Shown: positions 45,881-54,202 of the stretch, piece by piece | Position numbering within the stretch: the first letter of the stretch is position 1 | How the letters are laid out: the number at the start of each line of letters is the position of its first letter | Assembly: GCF_022919075.1 (NCBI RefSeq) | Contig: NZ_CP095078.1 | Coordinates: 434,001-498,000, forward strand | Reading direction: 5' to 3' | Origin: Nocardioides sp. W7 | GTDB lineage: Bacteria; Actinomycetota; Actinomycetes; Propionibacteriales; Nocardioidaceae | Length of the DNA: 64,000 nt | Program-made: the position numbers and the translations under genes | The notes under the pieces: model-generated | What the model was told of the DNA's origin: nothing | Databases searched by the model: none | The model's input: the letters and a program-made list of their open reading frames with translations, nothing else

Positions 45881-45902
45881 GCAGCCGGCGAGCGACGGTG
45901 CG

Positions 45903-46892
45903 CTAGATCCACCCGCGCCGAGCCGCCTCGACCCCGGCCTGGAAGCGGCTGTCGGCGCCGAGCTCGGTGAGGATGTCGGCGACCCGGCGGCGGACCGTTC
46001 GCAGGCTGACCCCGAGCCGCCGCGCGATCTGCTCGTCCTGGGCGCCGCTGGCAAGCTGCTGCAGCAGGAAGCGCCGCAGGTCGGGCCGGGCGACGGGGTG
46101 GTCCAGCCCCACGACGGGCGTGGCGCGGTCCCACATCGACTCGAACCACAGGGTCAGCGCGTCGACCAGCCCGCGCTGCCGGATCAGGGTGCGCGGCTCG
46201 TCGGTGAAGCCGAGCGGCTCGGGGAGGATCGCGTGCGTCGTACCGATGACGAACATCCGGGTCGGCAGCTCCGGCAGCACCCGCAGCTCCTCGCCCACCT
46301 CGGCCCGGTGCGCGAGCGTCTCGCGGGCGTCGGTCAGCGCCCGGACCGGGTAGATGGCCCGGGAGCGGCGGCCCTGCGCGACCGCCTTGCGTACGACGTC
46401 GGCCATCGCGTCCTCGCGGGGCCTGTGGAACTGGTCGGGTCGCAGCCACATCAGCTCGCCCTTGCTGGCCCCGATGAGGGCGCTCAGCAGCGCGACCGGC
46501 CGGCCGCCCGAGCTGATCTCCCCGTCGATGGGCAGGACCTCGGAGACGTCACCCGGCCCGGGCCCCGCGGCCGGGGCGGTCAGGAACGGGATCGAGGCGG
46601 CCACCGCGTCGAGCTGGGCATGGGCCCGCGCGGCAGAGGCGGCCGTCTCGCTCAGCATCCGGCCCACGGCCTCGACCGGGTTCGCCACGAAGAGCCGCGA
46701 CTCCTCGATCCGCGCGATGCCGTGCTCCAGCAGCGGCCCGAGCTGGGTCTCGAGCTCCTCGGCCGTCAGCAGCAGCGAGCTCGCCACCGAGACGAGCTCG
46801 CGCCCGGACTGGGCGAGCACCCGGTGGTAGAGCCGGTCGACCGCGCGCGGGAATCCGAGTGCGGTCATCAGGGTGGCGGACTGGCGGGCCAT
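45903..46892 (-). CDS. LuxR-like HTH transcriptional regulator
   Basis: This 329-residue regulator has a C-terminal HTH of the LuxR/GerE type (LASGAQDEQIARRLGVSLRTVRRRVADILTEL in register; key part RRLGVSLRTVRRRVADI) and an N-terminal winged-helix-like part (residues 1-75, LMTALGFPRAVDRLYHRVL) as in TrmB-like fused regulators. The middle region (SRAIYPVRALTD, RVLPELPTRMFVIG) resembles a phospholipase-D-like sensory fold found in that group. The signal is unknown. The ATG has no Shine-Dalgarno; TAAGTT ends 7 bases upstream. No obvious target is adjacent. Confidence 0.87.
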   Translation of the reverse strand: MARQSATLMTALGFPRAVDRLYHRVLAQSGRELVSVASSLLLTAEELETQLGPLLEHGIARIEESRLFVANPVEAVGRMLSETAASAARAHAQLDAVAASIPFLTAPAAGPGPGDVSEVLPIDGEISSGGRPVALLSALIGASKGELMWLRPDQFHRPREDAMADVVRKAVAQGRRSRAIYPVRALTDARETLAHRAEVGEELRVLPELPTRMFVIGTTHAILPEPLGFTDEPRTLIRQRGLVDALTLWFESMWDRATPVVGLDHPVARPDLRRFLLQQLASGAQDEQIARRLGVSLRTVRRRVADILTELGADSRFQAGVEAARRGWI

Positions 46893-47018
46893 GGTTGGCA
46901 ACTTAGGGTCACCGGCCCTCGAGAGCCAGTGGCAGGGAGTGGTCAGTGCCACGATCAGGAGACGCCGGCCGGTCCGCCGCCCCGTCTCGGGGGAGCGGTC
47001 GCACCGGACGAGCGGTCG

Positions 47019-47088
47019 CCCCCCCGCGGGGGGGGCCCGACGACCGGCGTCCGCGAGGGCGTCGGAGCCGCCACAGGGGACGGCTCCG
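47019..47088. other. GC palindromes upstream of lysS
   Basis: The 280-base gap 46893-47172 has no gene. It holds a C7-GC-G8 palindrome at 47019-47035 and an inverted repeat CGGAGCCG (47063-47070) / CGGCTCCG (47081-47088). Both are upstream of a TAGCGT -10-like hexamer at 47123-47128, so they are outside the likely lysS leader. I see no T-box. Confidence 0.45.
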
Positions 47089-47172
47089 GCGCCCTTCCCG
47101 GTCTCCGCCGCCGGATGCCCTAGTAGCGTGATCCGCTCAGCCGACCAGCACGACCCAGGAGACGACGCGGAC

Positions 47173-48897
47173 ATGGCACGAGGCAGCAACCAGGGCGAGC
47201 CCACGGACTGGGTGACCCGCGCCGCCGACGACGCCGTCCGGCACGCACGGGAAGGCGGCGACGACCGGGTCATCACCTGCGCCTCCGGCGCCAGCCCGTC
47301 GGGGCCGATCCACCTCGGCAACCTGCGCGAGTTCCTGACCCCGCACCTGGTCGCCGAGGAGATCCGCCGCCGCGGGATCCCGGTGCGCCACCTGCACAGC
47401 TGGGACGACTTCGACCGGTTCCGCAAGGTGCCGGCGGGCGTCGACCCGTCGTGGAGCGAGCACATCGGCCGGCCGCTCTCCGCCGTGCCTGACCCGTGGG
47501 CCTGCCACGAGTCCTGGGCCGAGCACTTCAAGGCGCCGCTGCGCGAGGCGCTCGCCGAGCTCGGCGTGGAGATGCTCGAGATCTCCCAGACCGAGCAGTA
47601 CCGCGCGGGCGCCTACACCGAGCAGGTCCTGCACGCGATCCGGCACCGCGACACCATCGAGGACGTGCTCGCCAAGCACCGCACCAAGAAGGCCGAGCCG
47701 GTCGCGGAGACCGAGCAGGAGGCCGAGGCGCTCGCCGACTCGGTCGCCGGCCTCGACGACACCGACGAGAGCACCGGCAGCGGGTCGCTGGCCCGGTTCC
47801 CCTACAGGCCGTACTGCCGCGACTGCGGCCGGGACACCGTCGAGGTCACGGCGTACGACGACGACACCACCGACCTGTCCTACACCTGCTCCTCGTGCTC
47901 GTTCACGGGCGTCACCAACGTCGCGACCCAGCACGAGGGCAAGCTCGTGTGGAAGGTCGACTGGCCGATGCGCTGGGCCTACGAGGGCGTCGACTTCGAG
48001 CCCGGCGGGCTCGACCACTCGACGCCCGGCTCGTCGTACACCGTCGGCAAGGAGCTGGTGAAGCGGGTCTTCGACTTCCGCGCGCCGTCGTACGTCGCCT
48101 ACGCGTTCGTGGGCTTCGCCGGCATGCAGAAGATGTCGTCGTCGGCCGGTGGCGTGCCGACCGCGGCCGACGCGCTGCAGATCCTCGAGGCGCCGATCCT
48201 GCGCTGGCTCTACGCGCGCCGCCAGCCCAAGCAGGCCTTCGACATCGACTTCGGCGCCGAGGTCGTGCGGCTGTACGACGAGTGGGACGCGCTGGGCCGC
48301 AAGGCCGCGAACCCGGACAAGCGGGACGCGCAGGTGCTCGCCTTCGAGCGCGCCTCCTCGACCGCGGCCGCCGGAGTCCTGCCGACGCCCCGCGTCGTGG
48401 TTCCCTTCCGACTGCTGTCGTCGGTGGCCGACGTGACCGCCGGCAGCACCGAGCAGGTCAGCCGGATCGTCGGCGAGGTCGGGCACCCACACGACTCGGT
48501 CGACGACCTGCAGCCGCGGCTGGGCAAGGCGGCGACCTGGGTGACGGAGTTCGTGCCCGACTCCGAGCGCACGACGGTCCGCACGTCGCCCGACGTCGAG
48601 CGTCTCGCCGCGCTCGACGAGGACGAGTCGCGCTGGCTGGACCAGCTGCTCGACCGGCTACCCGACTCCCCCGGCCCCGACGAGCTCACGACGCTGATCT
48701 ACGGCGTCCCGAAGCTCGCCCGCGGGCTCGATCTCGACGACGCCCCGACCGACGAGGTCAAGGACGACCAGAAGCGGTTCTTCAAGCTGCTCTACAACCT
48801 GCTGGTCGCCGCCGACCGCGGTCCGCGGCTCCCCACGCTGTTCCTCGCGCTGGGCTCGGAGCGGGTGCGCGGGCTGCTGCGGCCGGCGGCGGCCTGA
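47173..48897 (+). CDS. lysS: Lysyl-tRNA synthetase, class I (archaeal type)
   Basis: This 574-residue enzyme charges tRNA-Lys. It is a class I synthetase, not the common class II form: HIGH-like SGPIHLGNLREF at residues about 43-54, KMSKS-like MQKMSSSAGG near 320, and a CRDCGRD ... CSSCSFTG zinc ribbon between them. Actinobacteria are among the few bacteria with this form. The ATG is preceded by GGAG at 11 bases. A polar insert at about residues 185-210 (ETEQEAEALADSVAGL) is unusual compared with archaeal homologues. The gene stands alone. Confidence 0.94.
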   Translation: MARGSNQGEPTDWVTRAADDAVRHAREGGDDRVITCASGASPSGPIHLGNLREFLTPHLVAEEIRRRGIPVRHLHSWDDFDRFRKVPAGVDPSWSEHIGRPLSAVPDPWACHESWAEHFKAPLREALAELGVEMLEISQTEQYRAGAYTEQVLHAIRHRDTIEDVLAKHRTKKAEPVAETEQEAEALADSVAGLDDTDESTGSGSLARFPYRPYCRDCGRDTVEVTAYDDDTTDLSYTCSSCSFTGVTNVATQHEGKLVWKVDWPMRWAYEGVDFEPGGLDHSTPGSSYTVGKELVKRVFDFRAPSYVAYAFVGFAGMQKMSSSAGGVPTAADALQILEAPILRWLYARRQPKQAFDIDFGAEVVRLYDEWDALGRKAANPDKRDAQVLAFERASSTAAAGVLPTPRVVVPFRLLSSVADVTAGSTEQVSRIVGEVGHPHDSVDDLQPRLGKAATWVTEFVPDSERTTVRTSPDVERLAALDEDESRWLDQLLDRLPDSPGPDELTTLIYGVPKLARGLDLDDAPTDEVKDDQKRFFKLLYNLLVAADRGPRLPTLFLALGSERVRGLLRPAAA

Positions 48898-48947
48898 GGG
48901 TGCATTCCTAGGCGCTCACTGCCCACGCCTGCGAGCTCGGCGAGTGG

Positions 48948-50168
48948 CTACCGCGGTGCACCCCGGCGGCCCGCACGGGCGGCGAACTCGTCGAGCGCCC
49001 CGAGCACGCGGTCGGCGACCCAGACCCGATTGCGCCGGTTCGCCGACGCAGGGCTCAGGACGCCGGCTTCGACGAGCCGATCGATGGCGGCCGCGGCTGC
49101 CGTGTCCGACACCCCCGTCGCCTCCCTCACGAACGCGACGTTGACGGCCGGTTGGGCGACCAGGTGGGGCAGCACCCGCCAGACCGTCGCGTGGCGGCGG
49201 GCGTGCACGACCTCCTCCCACTCGGCGTAGATGTCAGCCAGGTCGAGGTCCAGCCGACGCCCTTTGTCCACCGCGGCGAAGGCCGCCGAGGTGAACTGCT
49301 CGACGATGGGGACGGCGTCTCCATGTCGGTAGGCGGTCAGCGCGGCGAAGTAGGAGTCCACCTCGACCAGCAGCCCCGCCGAGACCGGGATCGTCAGGCG
49401 GGTCGTCGCGCCCGCCCGGCGCAGCATCACGTGCACGAGCGCGCGTCCGGTGCGACCGTTGCCGTCGGCGAACGGGTGAATCGTCTCGAAGTGGGCGTGG
49501 GCGAGCGCGGCGTGCACCAGGACGGGCAGGTCCGTGCGCTCGCCGAACACGAACAGGTCCTCCATCGCGTCGACGACCCGGCTGTCGTGGGGTGGCACGA
49601 ACGACGCGGTGTGCGGCGTGGGGGCATGCCCTCCGATCCACACCTGTCCCTCCCGGTAGCGCCCCGGCTGCGCCTGCTCCTGCCCGGCGGTGAGAACCCC
49701 CTGGATGGCCTGGACCTCGGCGTGACCGAGTCGTTCGGTCAGGTCGATCGCCCGGCGCATGGCCTCGACGTTCGCTGCGACCAGACGCGCGTTCTCACCG
49801 GCCCCCTCGTGGATGACCGCCAGGGCCAGCGCCTTCGCTCCCGCCGTGACGTTCTCGATCTGGGAGGAGGACGCCGACTCGGTGCGCAGGAGCACGGCAG
49901 CGAGCGGAGCGAACTCGACCCCGTAGGTCCCCTGACGGCTGGACAGCTCGGCGTCGAACCGGGTGATCTCGTTGAGGGCGTCCCCAGCCTCGGCCGCGAC
50001 GCTTGCCGGAAGATCGAACACGGCATCGGCGATCGGCGGAACCAACGCGGCTTTGTAACGGCCCCGGGCCTGCAGTCGCGCGCGGCGCGACATCGCCGTG
50101 CCGTCGGCATCCCACGGTCGTTCCTCGTAGCTGACGGCACTCGGTCCCGGCGCAGCTTCCTGGCTCAC
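48948..50168 (-). CDS. Fic-domain protein (AMPylase), class II, with winged helix
   Basis: This 406-residue protein has the Fic core HPFADGNGRTGR (catalytic His 231), used to transfer AMP from ATP to a target hydroxyl. A class II inhibitory helix is present upstream: SSQIEN (residues 101-106) fits the (S/T)xxxE(G/N) motif, with Glu 105 blocking ATP until displaced. The last 100 residues form a winged helix (ATGVSDTAAAAAIDRLVEAG), as in Fic proteins that bind their own promoter. The GTG start has TAAGAT ending 6 bases upstream, overlapping a 10-bp palindrome. The promoter is AT-rich, a possible sign of transfer. No antitoxin gene is adjacent. Confidence 0.93.
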   Translation of the reverse strand: MSQEAAPGPSAVSYEERPWDADGTAMSRRARLQARGRYKAALVPPIADAVFDLPASVAAEAGDALNEITRFDAELSSRQGTYGVEFAPLAAVLLRTESASSSQIENVTAGAKALALAVIHEGAGENARLVAANVEAMRRAIDLTERLGHAEVQAIQGVLTAGQEQAQPGRYREGQVWIGGHAPTPHTASFVPPHDSRVVDAMEDLFVFGERTDLPVLVHAALAHAHFETIHPFADGNGRTGRALVHVMLRRAGATTRLTIPVSAGLLVEVDSYFAALTAYRHGDAVPIVEQFTSAAFAAVDKGRRLDLDLADIYAEWEEVVHARRHATVWRVLPHLVAQPAVNVAFVREATGVSDTAAAAAIDRLVEAGVLSPASANRRNRVWVADRVLGALDEFAARAGRRGAPR

Positions 50169-50176
50169 CAGCAGAT

Positions 50177-50210
50177 CTTATCCAAGCTTTCTGCCAAAAC
50201 CTTGGATAAG
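50177..50210. promoter_or_regulatory. Perfect 10-bp inverted repeat over the fic promoter
   Basis: CTTATCCAAG (50177-50186) pairs with CTTGGATAAG (50201-50210), spacer 14. The first arm overlaps the -10 element (50180-50175). It is AT-rich in a GC-rich region and sits where autorepression by the Fic winged helix would act. Confidence 0.65.
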
Positions 50211-50234
50211 ACCCGGCCGGGACACGCGTGCCGG

Positions 50235-50654
50235 TCAGGCGCCGCCGAGCAGCTCGTCGTACGCCGTCGGGCTGGAGTCGCGCAGGAACTCCGAGCAACG
50301 CTCCCACTCGGCGGTCTCGCCGATCGCCTTGGCCGACAGGGCGAGCAGGGCCAGCGCGCTGAGGAAGCCGCGGTTGGGCTCGTGCTCCCACGGCACCGGG
50401 CCGTGGCCCTTCCAGCCGTTGCGGCGCAACAGGTCCAGGCTGCGGTGGTAGCCGACCCGGGAGTAGGCGTAGACGGTCACCGGGTCGAGTCCCTCGTCGG
50501 CGGCCTTCGCCGCGAGGGTCGCCCAGGCGAGCGGTGACTCGGGGTGGCGTCGTACGACGTCGACGGGCTCGACCGAGCCGGTCAGCTCGGCGCTCGCGGG
50601 GTCGACGGGGAGGTGGGTGGGCGGGGGTCCGGCCATCAGATCGACGTGGCTCAT
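50235..50654 (-). CDS. DUF3151 family protein
   Basis: This 139-residue protein matches DUF3151, an actinobacterial family of unknown function found near fba. Typical segments are SPLAWATLAAKAADEGLDP, YAYSRVGYHRSLDLLRRNGW and GHGPVPWEHEPNRGFLSALA. It is all-helical and cytosolic. The ATG has GACACT ending 6 bases upstream. A divergent MFS gene starts 36 bases away, so the two promoters are packed back to back. Confidence 0.9.
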   Translation of the reverse strand: MSHVDLMAGPPPTHLPVDPASAELTGSVEPVDVVRRHPESPLAWATLAAKAADEGLDPVTVYAYSRVGYHRSLDLLRRNGWKGHGPVPWEHEPNRGFLSALALLALSAKAIGETAEWERCSEFLRDSSPTAYDELLGGA

Positions 50655-50690
50655 GGTCCCAGTGTCCACGGTGTGGTGTTCAGTAGGACC

Positions 50691-52208
50691 GTGACCCGTC
50701 CCGCTGCCCCGACGACCGTCCCCGCCACGGAGGAGAAGGACCCCTGGCCGGCACTGTTCGCGCTCTGCCTCGGCTTCTTCATGATCCTGGTCGACTCGAC
50801 CATCGTGTCGGTCGCGACCCCGGCGATCATCGCCGACCTCGACGCCGACGTGAACTCCGTCGTCTGGGTGACCAGCGCCTACCTGCTGGCGTACGCCGTG
50901 CCGGTGCTGATCACGGGCCGGCTCGGTGACCGGTTCGGGCCGAAGCGGCTCTACCTCATCGGCCTGACCGTCTTCACGCTGGCGTCGCTGTGGTGCGGAC
51001 TCACCGGCTCCATCGAGGGACTGGTCCTCGCACGGGTCGTGCAGGGCCTCGGTGCCGCGATGATGACGCCGCAGACGATGGCGATCATCACCCGCATCTT
51101 CCCGGCGCAGCGCCGGGGCAAGGCGATGTCGCTGTGGGGTGCGACGGCCGGGGTCGCGACGCTGGTCGGCCCGATCCTCGGCGGCGTGCTGGTCGACGGC
51201 CTCGGCTGGGAGTGGATCTTCTTCATCAACGTCCCGGTCGGGATCGTCGGGTTCGCGCTGGCCTGGCGGCTGGTGCCGACGCTCCCGACCAACCAGCACC
51301 GCTTCGACTGGCTCGGCGTGGCCCTGAGCGGGGTCGGCATGTTCCTGCTGGTCTTCGGCATCCAGGAGGGCCACGAGCTCGACTGGAGCACCGCGGTGAT
51401 CGCGATGATCGTCGGGGGCGTCGTGGTGCTCGGCGCCTTCGTCCTCTGGCAGGCGCGCAACACCCGGGAGCCGCTGGTGCCGCTGGAGCTGTTCCGCGAC
51501 CGCAACTTCTCGCTCGCCAACGTCGCGATCTCGGTGATGGGCTTCGCCATCACCAGCATGGCGATCCCGCTGATGCTCTGGGCCCAGGTGGTGCGCGGGC
51601 TCAGCCCCACCCGGGCCGCCCTGCTGCTGGTGCCGATGGCGATCATGACGATCGCGCTCGCCAAGCCCGTCGGGGTGCTGACCGACCGGGTCCACCCGCG
51701 GGCGATCACCGGCGTCGGCTTCGCGCTGCTGGTGGGCGCCACCACGGGCATCGCCGCGGTGATGGCGTCGGGCGCCGCCACCTGGTGGCTGGTGCTGCCG
51801 ATGGTCGTCTTCGGCATCGGCAACGCCTCGGTCTGGGCGCCCAACTCCGCCACCGCCACCCGCAACCTGCCCCTCCACCAGGCCGGCGCCGGGTCGGGGG
51901 TCTACAACGCGACCCGCCAGGTCGGCGCCGTCATCGGCTCCGCCGCGATCGCGGTGCTGATCGACGCCCGACTGGCGGCGGAGGGCCTGCCGTCGTTCTC
52001 CGGCGCCACCGAGGGCGCCTCCGGCGGCGCACTGCCCGCGGCCGCGCTCGACCCGTTCGCCGACGCGATGGCCGCGTCGGTGCTGCTGCCGGCCGCGGTG
52101 CTCGTCATCGGCCTGGTCGCCGTGCTGTTCTTCGAGCGCCCCGACCACGCCGGATTCGGGGCTGCGGCGCGCCCCGCCCCGCAAACGGCCGCCGAGCTGC
52201 CCGACTGA
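50691..52208 (+). CDS. MFS transporter, DHA2 (14-TM) type
   Basis: This 505-residue exporter has MILVDSTIVSVATPAII, VVWVTSAYLLAYAVPVL, motif A GRLGDRFGPKRLY and VVQGLGAAMMTPQT. The 14-helix DHA2 pattern fits EmrB/LfrA-like drug pumps. The GTG start has TTCAGT ending 6 bases upstream. No TetR gene is adjacent, unlike the pump at 22.3 kb. A strong hairpin follows the stop. Confidence 0.92.
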   Translation: MTRPAAPTTVPATEEKDPWPALFALCLGFFMILVDSTIVSVATPAIIADLDADVNSVVWVTSAYLLAYAVPVLITGRLGDRFGPKRLYLIGLTVFTLASLWCGLTGSIEGLVLARVVQGLGAAMMTPQTMAIITRIFPAQRRGKAMSLWGATAGVATLVGPILGGVLVDGLGWEWIFFINVPVGIVGFALAWRLVPTLPTNQHRFDWLGVALSGVGMFLLVFGIQEGHELDWSTAVIAMIVGGVVVLGAFVLWQARNTREPLVPLELFRDRNFSLANVAISVMGFAITSMAIPLMLWAQVVRGLSPTRAALLLVPMAIMTIALAKPVGVLTDRVHPRAITGVGFALLVGATTGIAAVMASGAATWWLVLPMVVFGIGNASVWAPNSATATRNLPLHQAGAGSGVYNATRQVGAVIGSAAIAVLIDARLAAEGLPSFSGATEGASGGALPAAALDPFADAMAASVLLPAAVLVIGLVAVLFFERPDHAGFGAAARPAPQTAAELPD

Positions 52209-52215
52209 CCCCGCA

Positions 52216-52259
52216 ACGTCATGCGCCCCGAGCCCTCCAGGGCTCGGGGCGCATGACGT
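52216..52259. terminator. 21-bp perfect hairpin between MFS and fba
   Basis: ACGTCATGCGCCCCGAGCCC plus T (52216-52236) pairs exactly with 52239-52259 around a 2-base loop. It serves convergent genes; no T-run on either strand. Confidence 0.75.
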
Positions 52260-52273
52260 CGGACAGGTGGGGC

Positions 52274-53305
52274 TCAGCCCAGGGACTTGCCGGCGGAGCG
52301 CAGGTTCTCGCAGGCCTCGACGATCCGGGCCGCCATGCCGGCCTCGGCGGCCTTGCCCCAGGCGCGCGGGTCGTACTGCTTCTTGTTGCCGACCTCGCCG
52401 TCGACCTTCAGCACGCCGTCGTAGTTGCGGAGCATGTGCTCGGCGACCGGGCGGGTGAAGGCGTACTGGGTGTCGGTGTCGACGTTCATCTTCACGACTC
52501 CGTAGTCGACCGCCGCGGCGATCTCCTCGGGCGTGGAGCCCGAGCCGCCGTGGAAGACCAGGTGGAACGGCTTGCTGCCGGCCTCGAGCCCGAACTCGCC
52601 GACGACGGCCTCCTGGGCCTCCATCAGCACCTCCGGGCGGAGCTTGACGTTGCCCGGCTTGTAGACGCCGTGCACGTTGCCGAAGGTCAGCGCGGTCATG
52701 TAGTAGCCGCGGTCGCCGTACCCCAGCGCCTTGGCCGTCGCGATCGCATCGGCCGGGGTCGAGTAGAGCTTGTCGTTGATCTCGTGGGCGACGCCGTCCT
52801 CCTCGCCGCCGACGACACCGACCTCGATCTCGAGGATGATCTTGGCCTTGATGCAGCGCTCGAGGAGGTCCTCGGCGATGACGAGGTTCTCCTCCAGCGG
52901 CACGGCCGAGCCGTCCCACATGTGCGACTGGAACAGCGGCGCCTCGCCCCGGGCCACCCGCTCGGCGGAGATCGCGAGCAGCGGGCGGACGAAGCCGTCG
53001 AGCTTGTCCTTCGGGCAGTGGTCGGTGTGCAGCGCGATGTTGACGGGGTAGTTCTTCGCGACCTCGGCGGCGTACGCCGCGAACGCCACCGAGCCGGCGA
53101 CCATGTTCTTGATCGACGGGCCGGAGAGGTACTCCGCACCGCCGGTCGAGACCTGGATGATGCCGTCGGAGCCCGCGTCCGCGAAGCCCTTCAGCGCCGC
53201 GTTCAGGGTCTGCGACGACGAGACGTTGATCGCGGGGAACGCGTAGGCGTTGCCCTTCGCGGCGTCGAGCATCTCGGCGTACTTCTCGGGGGTGGCGATG
53301 GGCAT
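52274..53305 (-). CDS. fba: Fructose-bisphosphate aldolase, class II
   Basis: This 343-residue zinc aldolase cleaves fructose 1,6-bisphosphate to glyceraldehyde 3-phosphate and DHAP. Landmarks are YAFPAINVSSSQTLNAAL, the zinc/catalytic HTDHCPKDKLDG, EIEVGVVGGEEDGV, VHGVYKPGNVKLRP and FHGGSGSTPEE. Length is typical of the long class II form in Actinobacteria. The ATG has GAGGAG upstream; TAGGCT at 53347-53342 gives a leader of about 30 bases. The neighbouring SpoU methyltransferase gene is upstream on the same strand with 139 bases between. Confidence 0.96.
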   Translation of the reverse strand: MPIATPEKYAEMLDAAKGNAYAFPAINVSSSQTLNAALKGFADAGSDGIIQVSTGGAEYLSGPSIKNMVAGSVAFAAYAAEVAKNYPVNIALHTDHCPKDKLDGFVRPLLAISAERVARGEAPLFQSHMWDGSAVPLEENLVIAEDLLERCIKAKIILEIEVGVVGGEEDGVAHEINDKLYSTPADAIATAKALGYGDRGYYMTALTFGNVHGVYKPGNVKLRPEVLMEAQEAVVGEFGLEAGSKPFHLVFHGGSGSTPEEIAAAVDYGVVKMNVDTDTQYAFTRPVAEHMLRNYDGVLKVDGEVGNKKQYDPRAWGKAAEAGMAARIVEACENLRSAGKSLG

Positions 53306-53341
53306 CTCAGGCTCCTCGGGCGACGACGGCGATCACCCGCC

Positions 53342-53347
53342 AGCCTA
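53342..53347 (-). promoter_or_regulatory. Candidate -10 element of fba
   Basis: TAGGCT on the minus strand, about 37 bases before the ATG. Unlike many genes here, fba thus has a leader with a Shine-Dalgarno. Confidence 0.4.
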
Positions 53348-53398
53348 GTCCCAGCCCGGGGTCGTCCGCCGCCGCCCCGGACCGTCGGGCACGTCACC

Positions 53399-53417
53399 GA
53401 CCTCCGAGCCGGAGGTC
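53399..53417. terminator. Short hairpin between the SpoU gene and fba
   Basis: GACCTCCG (53399-53406) pairs with CGGAGGTC (53410-53417), loop of 3. It lies after the stop of the methyltransferase gene and before the fba promoter. A second small AGGGG/CCCCT stem is at 53433-53445. Confidence 0.45.
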
Positions 53418-53444
53418 TCGGCGGACGATGTCAGGGGACGCCCC

Positions 53445-54146
53445 TCAGCCGCGCCAGGCCGACCCGCCGCCCAGGTCGGCGTGCGCGCGGACCCAGGCGT
53501 GCATGGCGATCGCGGCGGCCGCCGAGGCGTTGATCGAGCGGGTCGAGCCGAACTGCGCGATCGAGAAGGTGCCGTCGCACGCCTCGCGCGCGCCGGGCGA
53601 GAGACCGGGGCCCTCCTGGCCGAACAGGAAGCACACCCGCTCCGGCAGCTCCATCGTCTCCAGGTGCTCCGAGCCCGGCAGGTTGTCGATGCCGAGCAGC
53701 CGCACCGGGCCCCCGGGCAGCCCGGCGAGGTACGCCGCGAGCGCCGGCACGTCCGGGTGGTGCCGCACGTGCTGGTAGCGGTCGGTCACCATCGCGCCGC
53801 GACGGTTCCACCGGCGGTTGCCGACGATGTGCACCTCGGCCGCGAGGAACGCGTTCGCCGAGCGCACGATCGTGCCGATGTTGAAGTCGTGCTGCCAGTT
53901 CTCGATGGCGACGTGGAACCCGTGTCGCCGGGTGTCGAGATCCGCGACGATCGCCTCGAGGCTCCAGTAGCGGTAGCGGTCCACCACGTTGCGCCGGTCG
54001 CCCTCGGCCAGCAGCTGCTCGTCGTACACCTCGGAGCCGGGACCGGTGGGCCGGACACCCTCCCAGGGGCCCACCCCGACCTCGGCCGGGCCGTGCGGCA
54101 TCGGGTCGTACGGCGCCCGCCGCTCGTCGTCCGTCTCGTGACCCAC
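53445..54146 (-). CDS. SpoU (TrmH)-family RNA methyltransferase
   Basis: This 233-residue SPOUT enzyme transfers a methyl group from SAM to a ribose in tRNA or rRNA. The three SpoU motifs are present: NIGTIVRSANAF, LFGQEGPGLS and STRSINASAAAAIAMH. The N-terminal 70 residues are an extension rich in Pro/Gly. The target nucleotide cannot be told from sequence. The GTG at 54146 has TAGTCT ending 7 bases upstream. The DedA gene diverges 56 bases away. Mycobacteria have the same gene near pyrE and clpB. Confidence 0.92.
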   Translation of the reverse strand: MGHETDDERRAPYDPMPHGPAEVGVGPWEGVRPTGPGSEVYDEQLLAEGDRRNVVDRYRYWSLEAIVADLDTRRHGFHVAIENWQHDFNIGTIVRSANAFLAAEVHIVGNRRWNRRGAMVTDRYQHVRHHPDVPALAAYLAGLPGGPVRLLGIDNLPGSEHLETMELPERVCFLFGQEGPGLSPGAREACDGTFSIAQFGSTRSINASAAAAIAMHAWVRAHADLGGGSAWRG

Positions 54147-54202
54147 GTCGCAGAGACTAAAGACGGGTCCGGGTCGCGCGCACGGGCAGGTACCGTAAGC
54201 GG

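Noticed and set aside
46893-47172. T-box or other riboswitch before lysS
   Set aside because: No T-box sequence or U-tailed terminator; the palindromes lie upstream of the likely -10, and class I lysS of Actinobacteria is not known to use a T-box.
50655-52919. Long minus frame that would extend the DUF3151 gene upstream across the MFS gene
   Set aside because: The DUF3151 start at 50654 is well placed with its own -10. The upstream part is the antisense of a clear MFS transporter.
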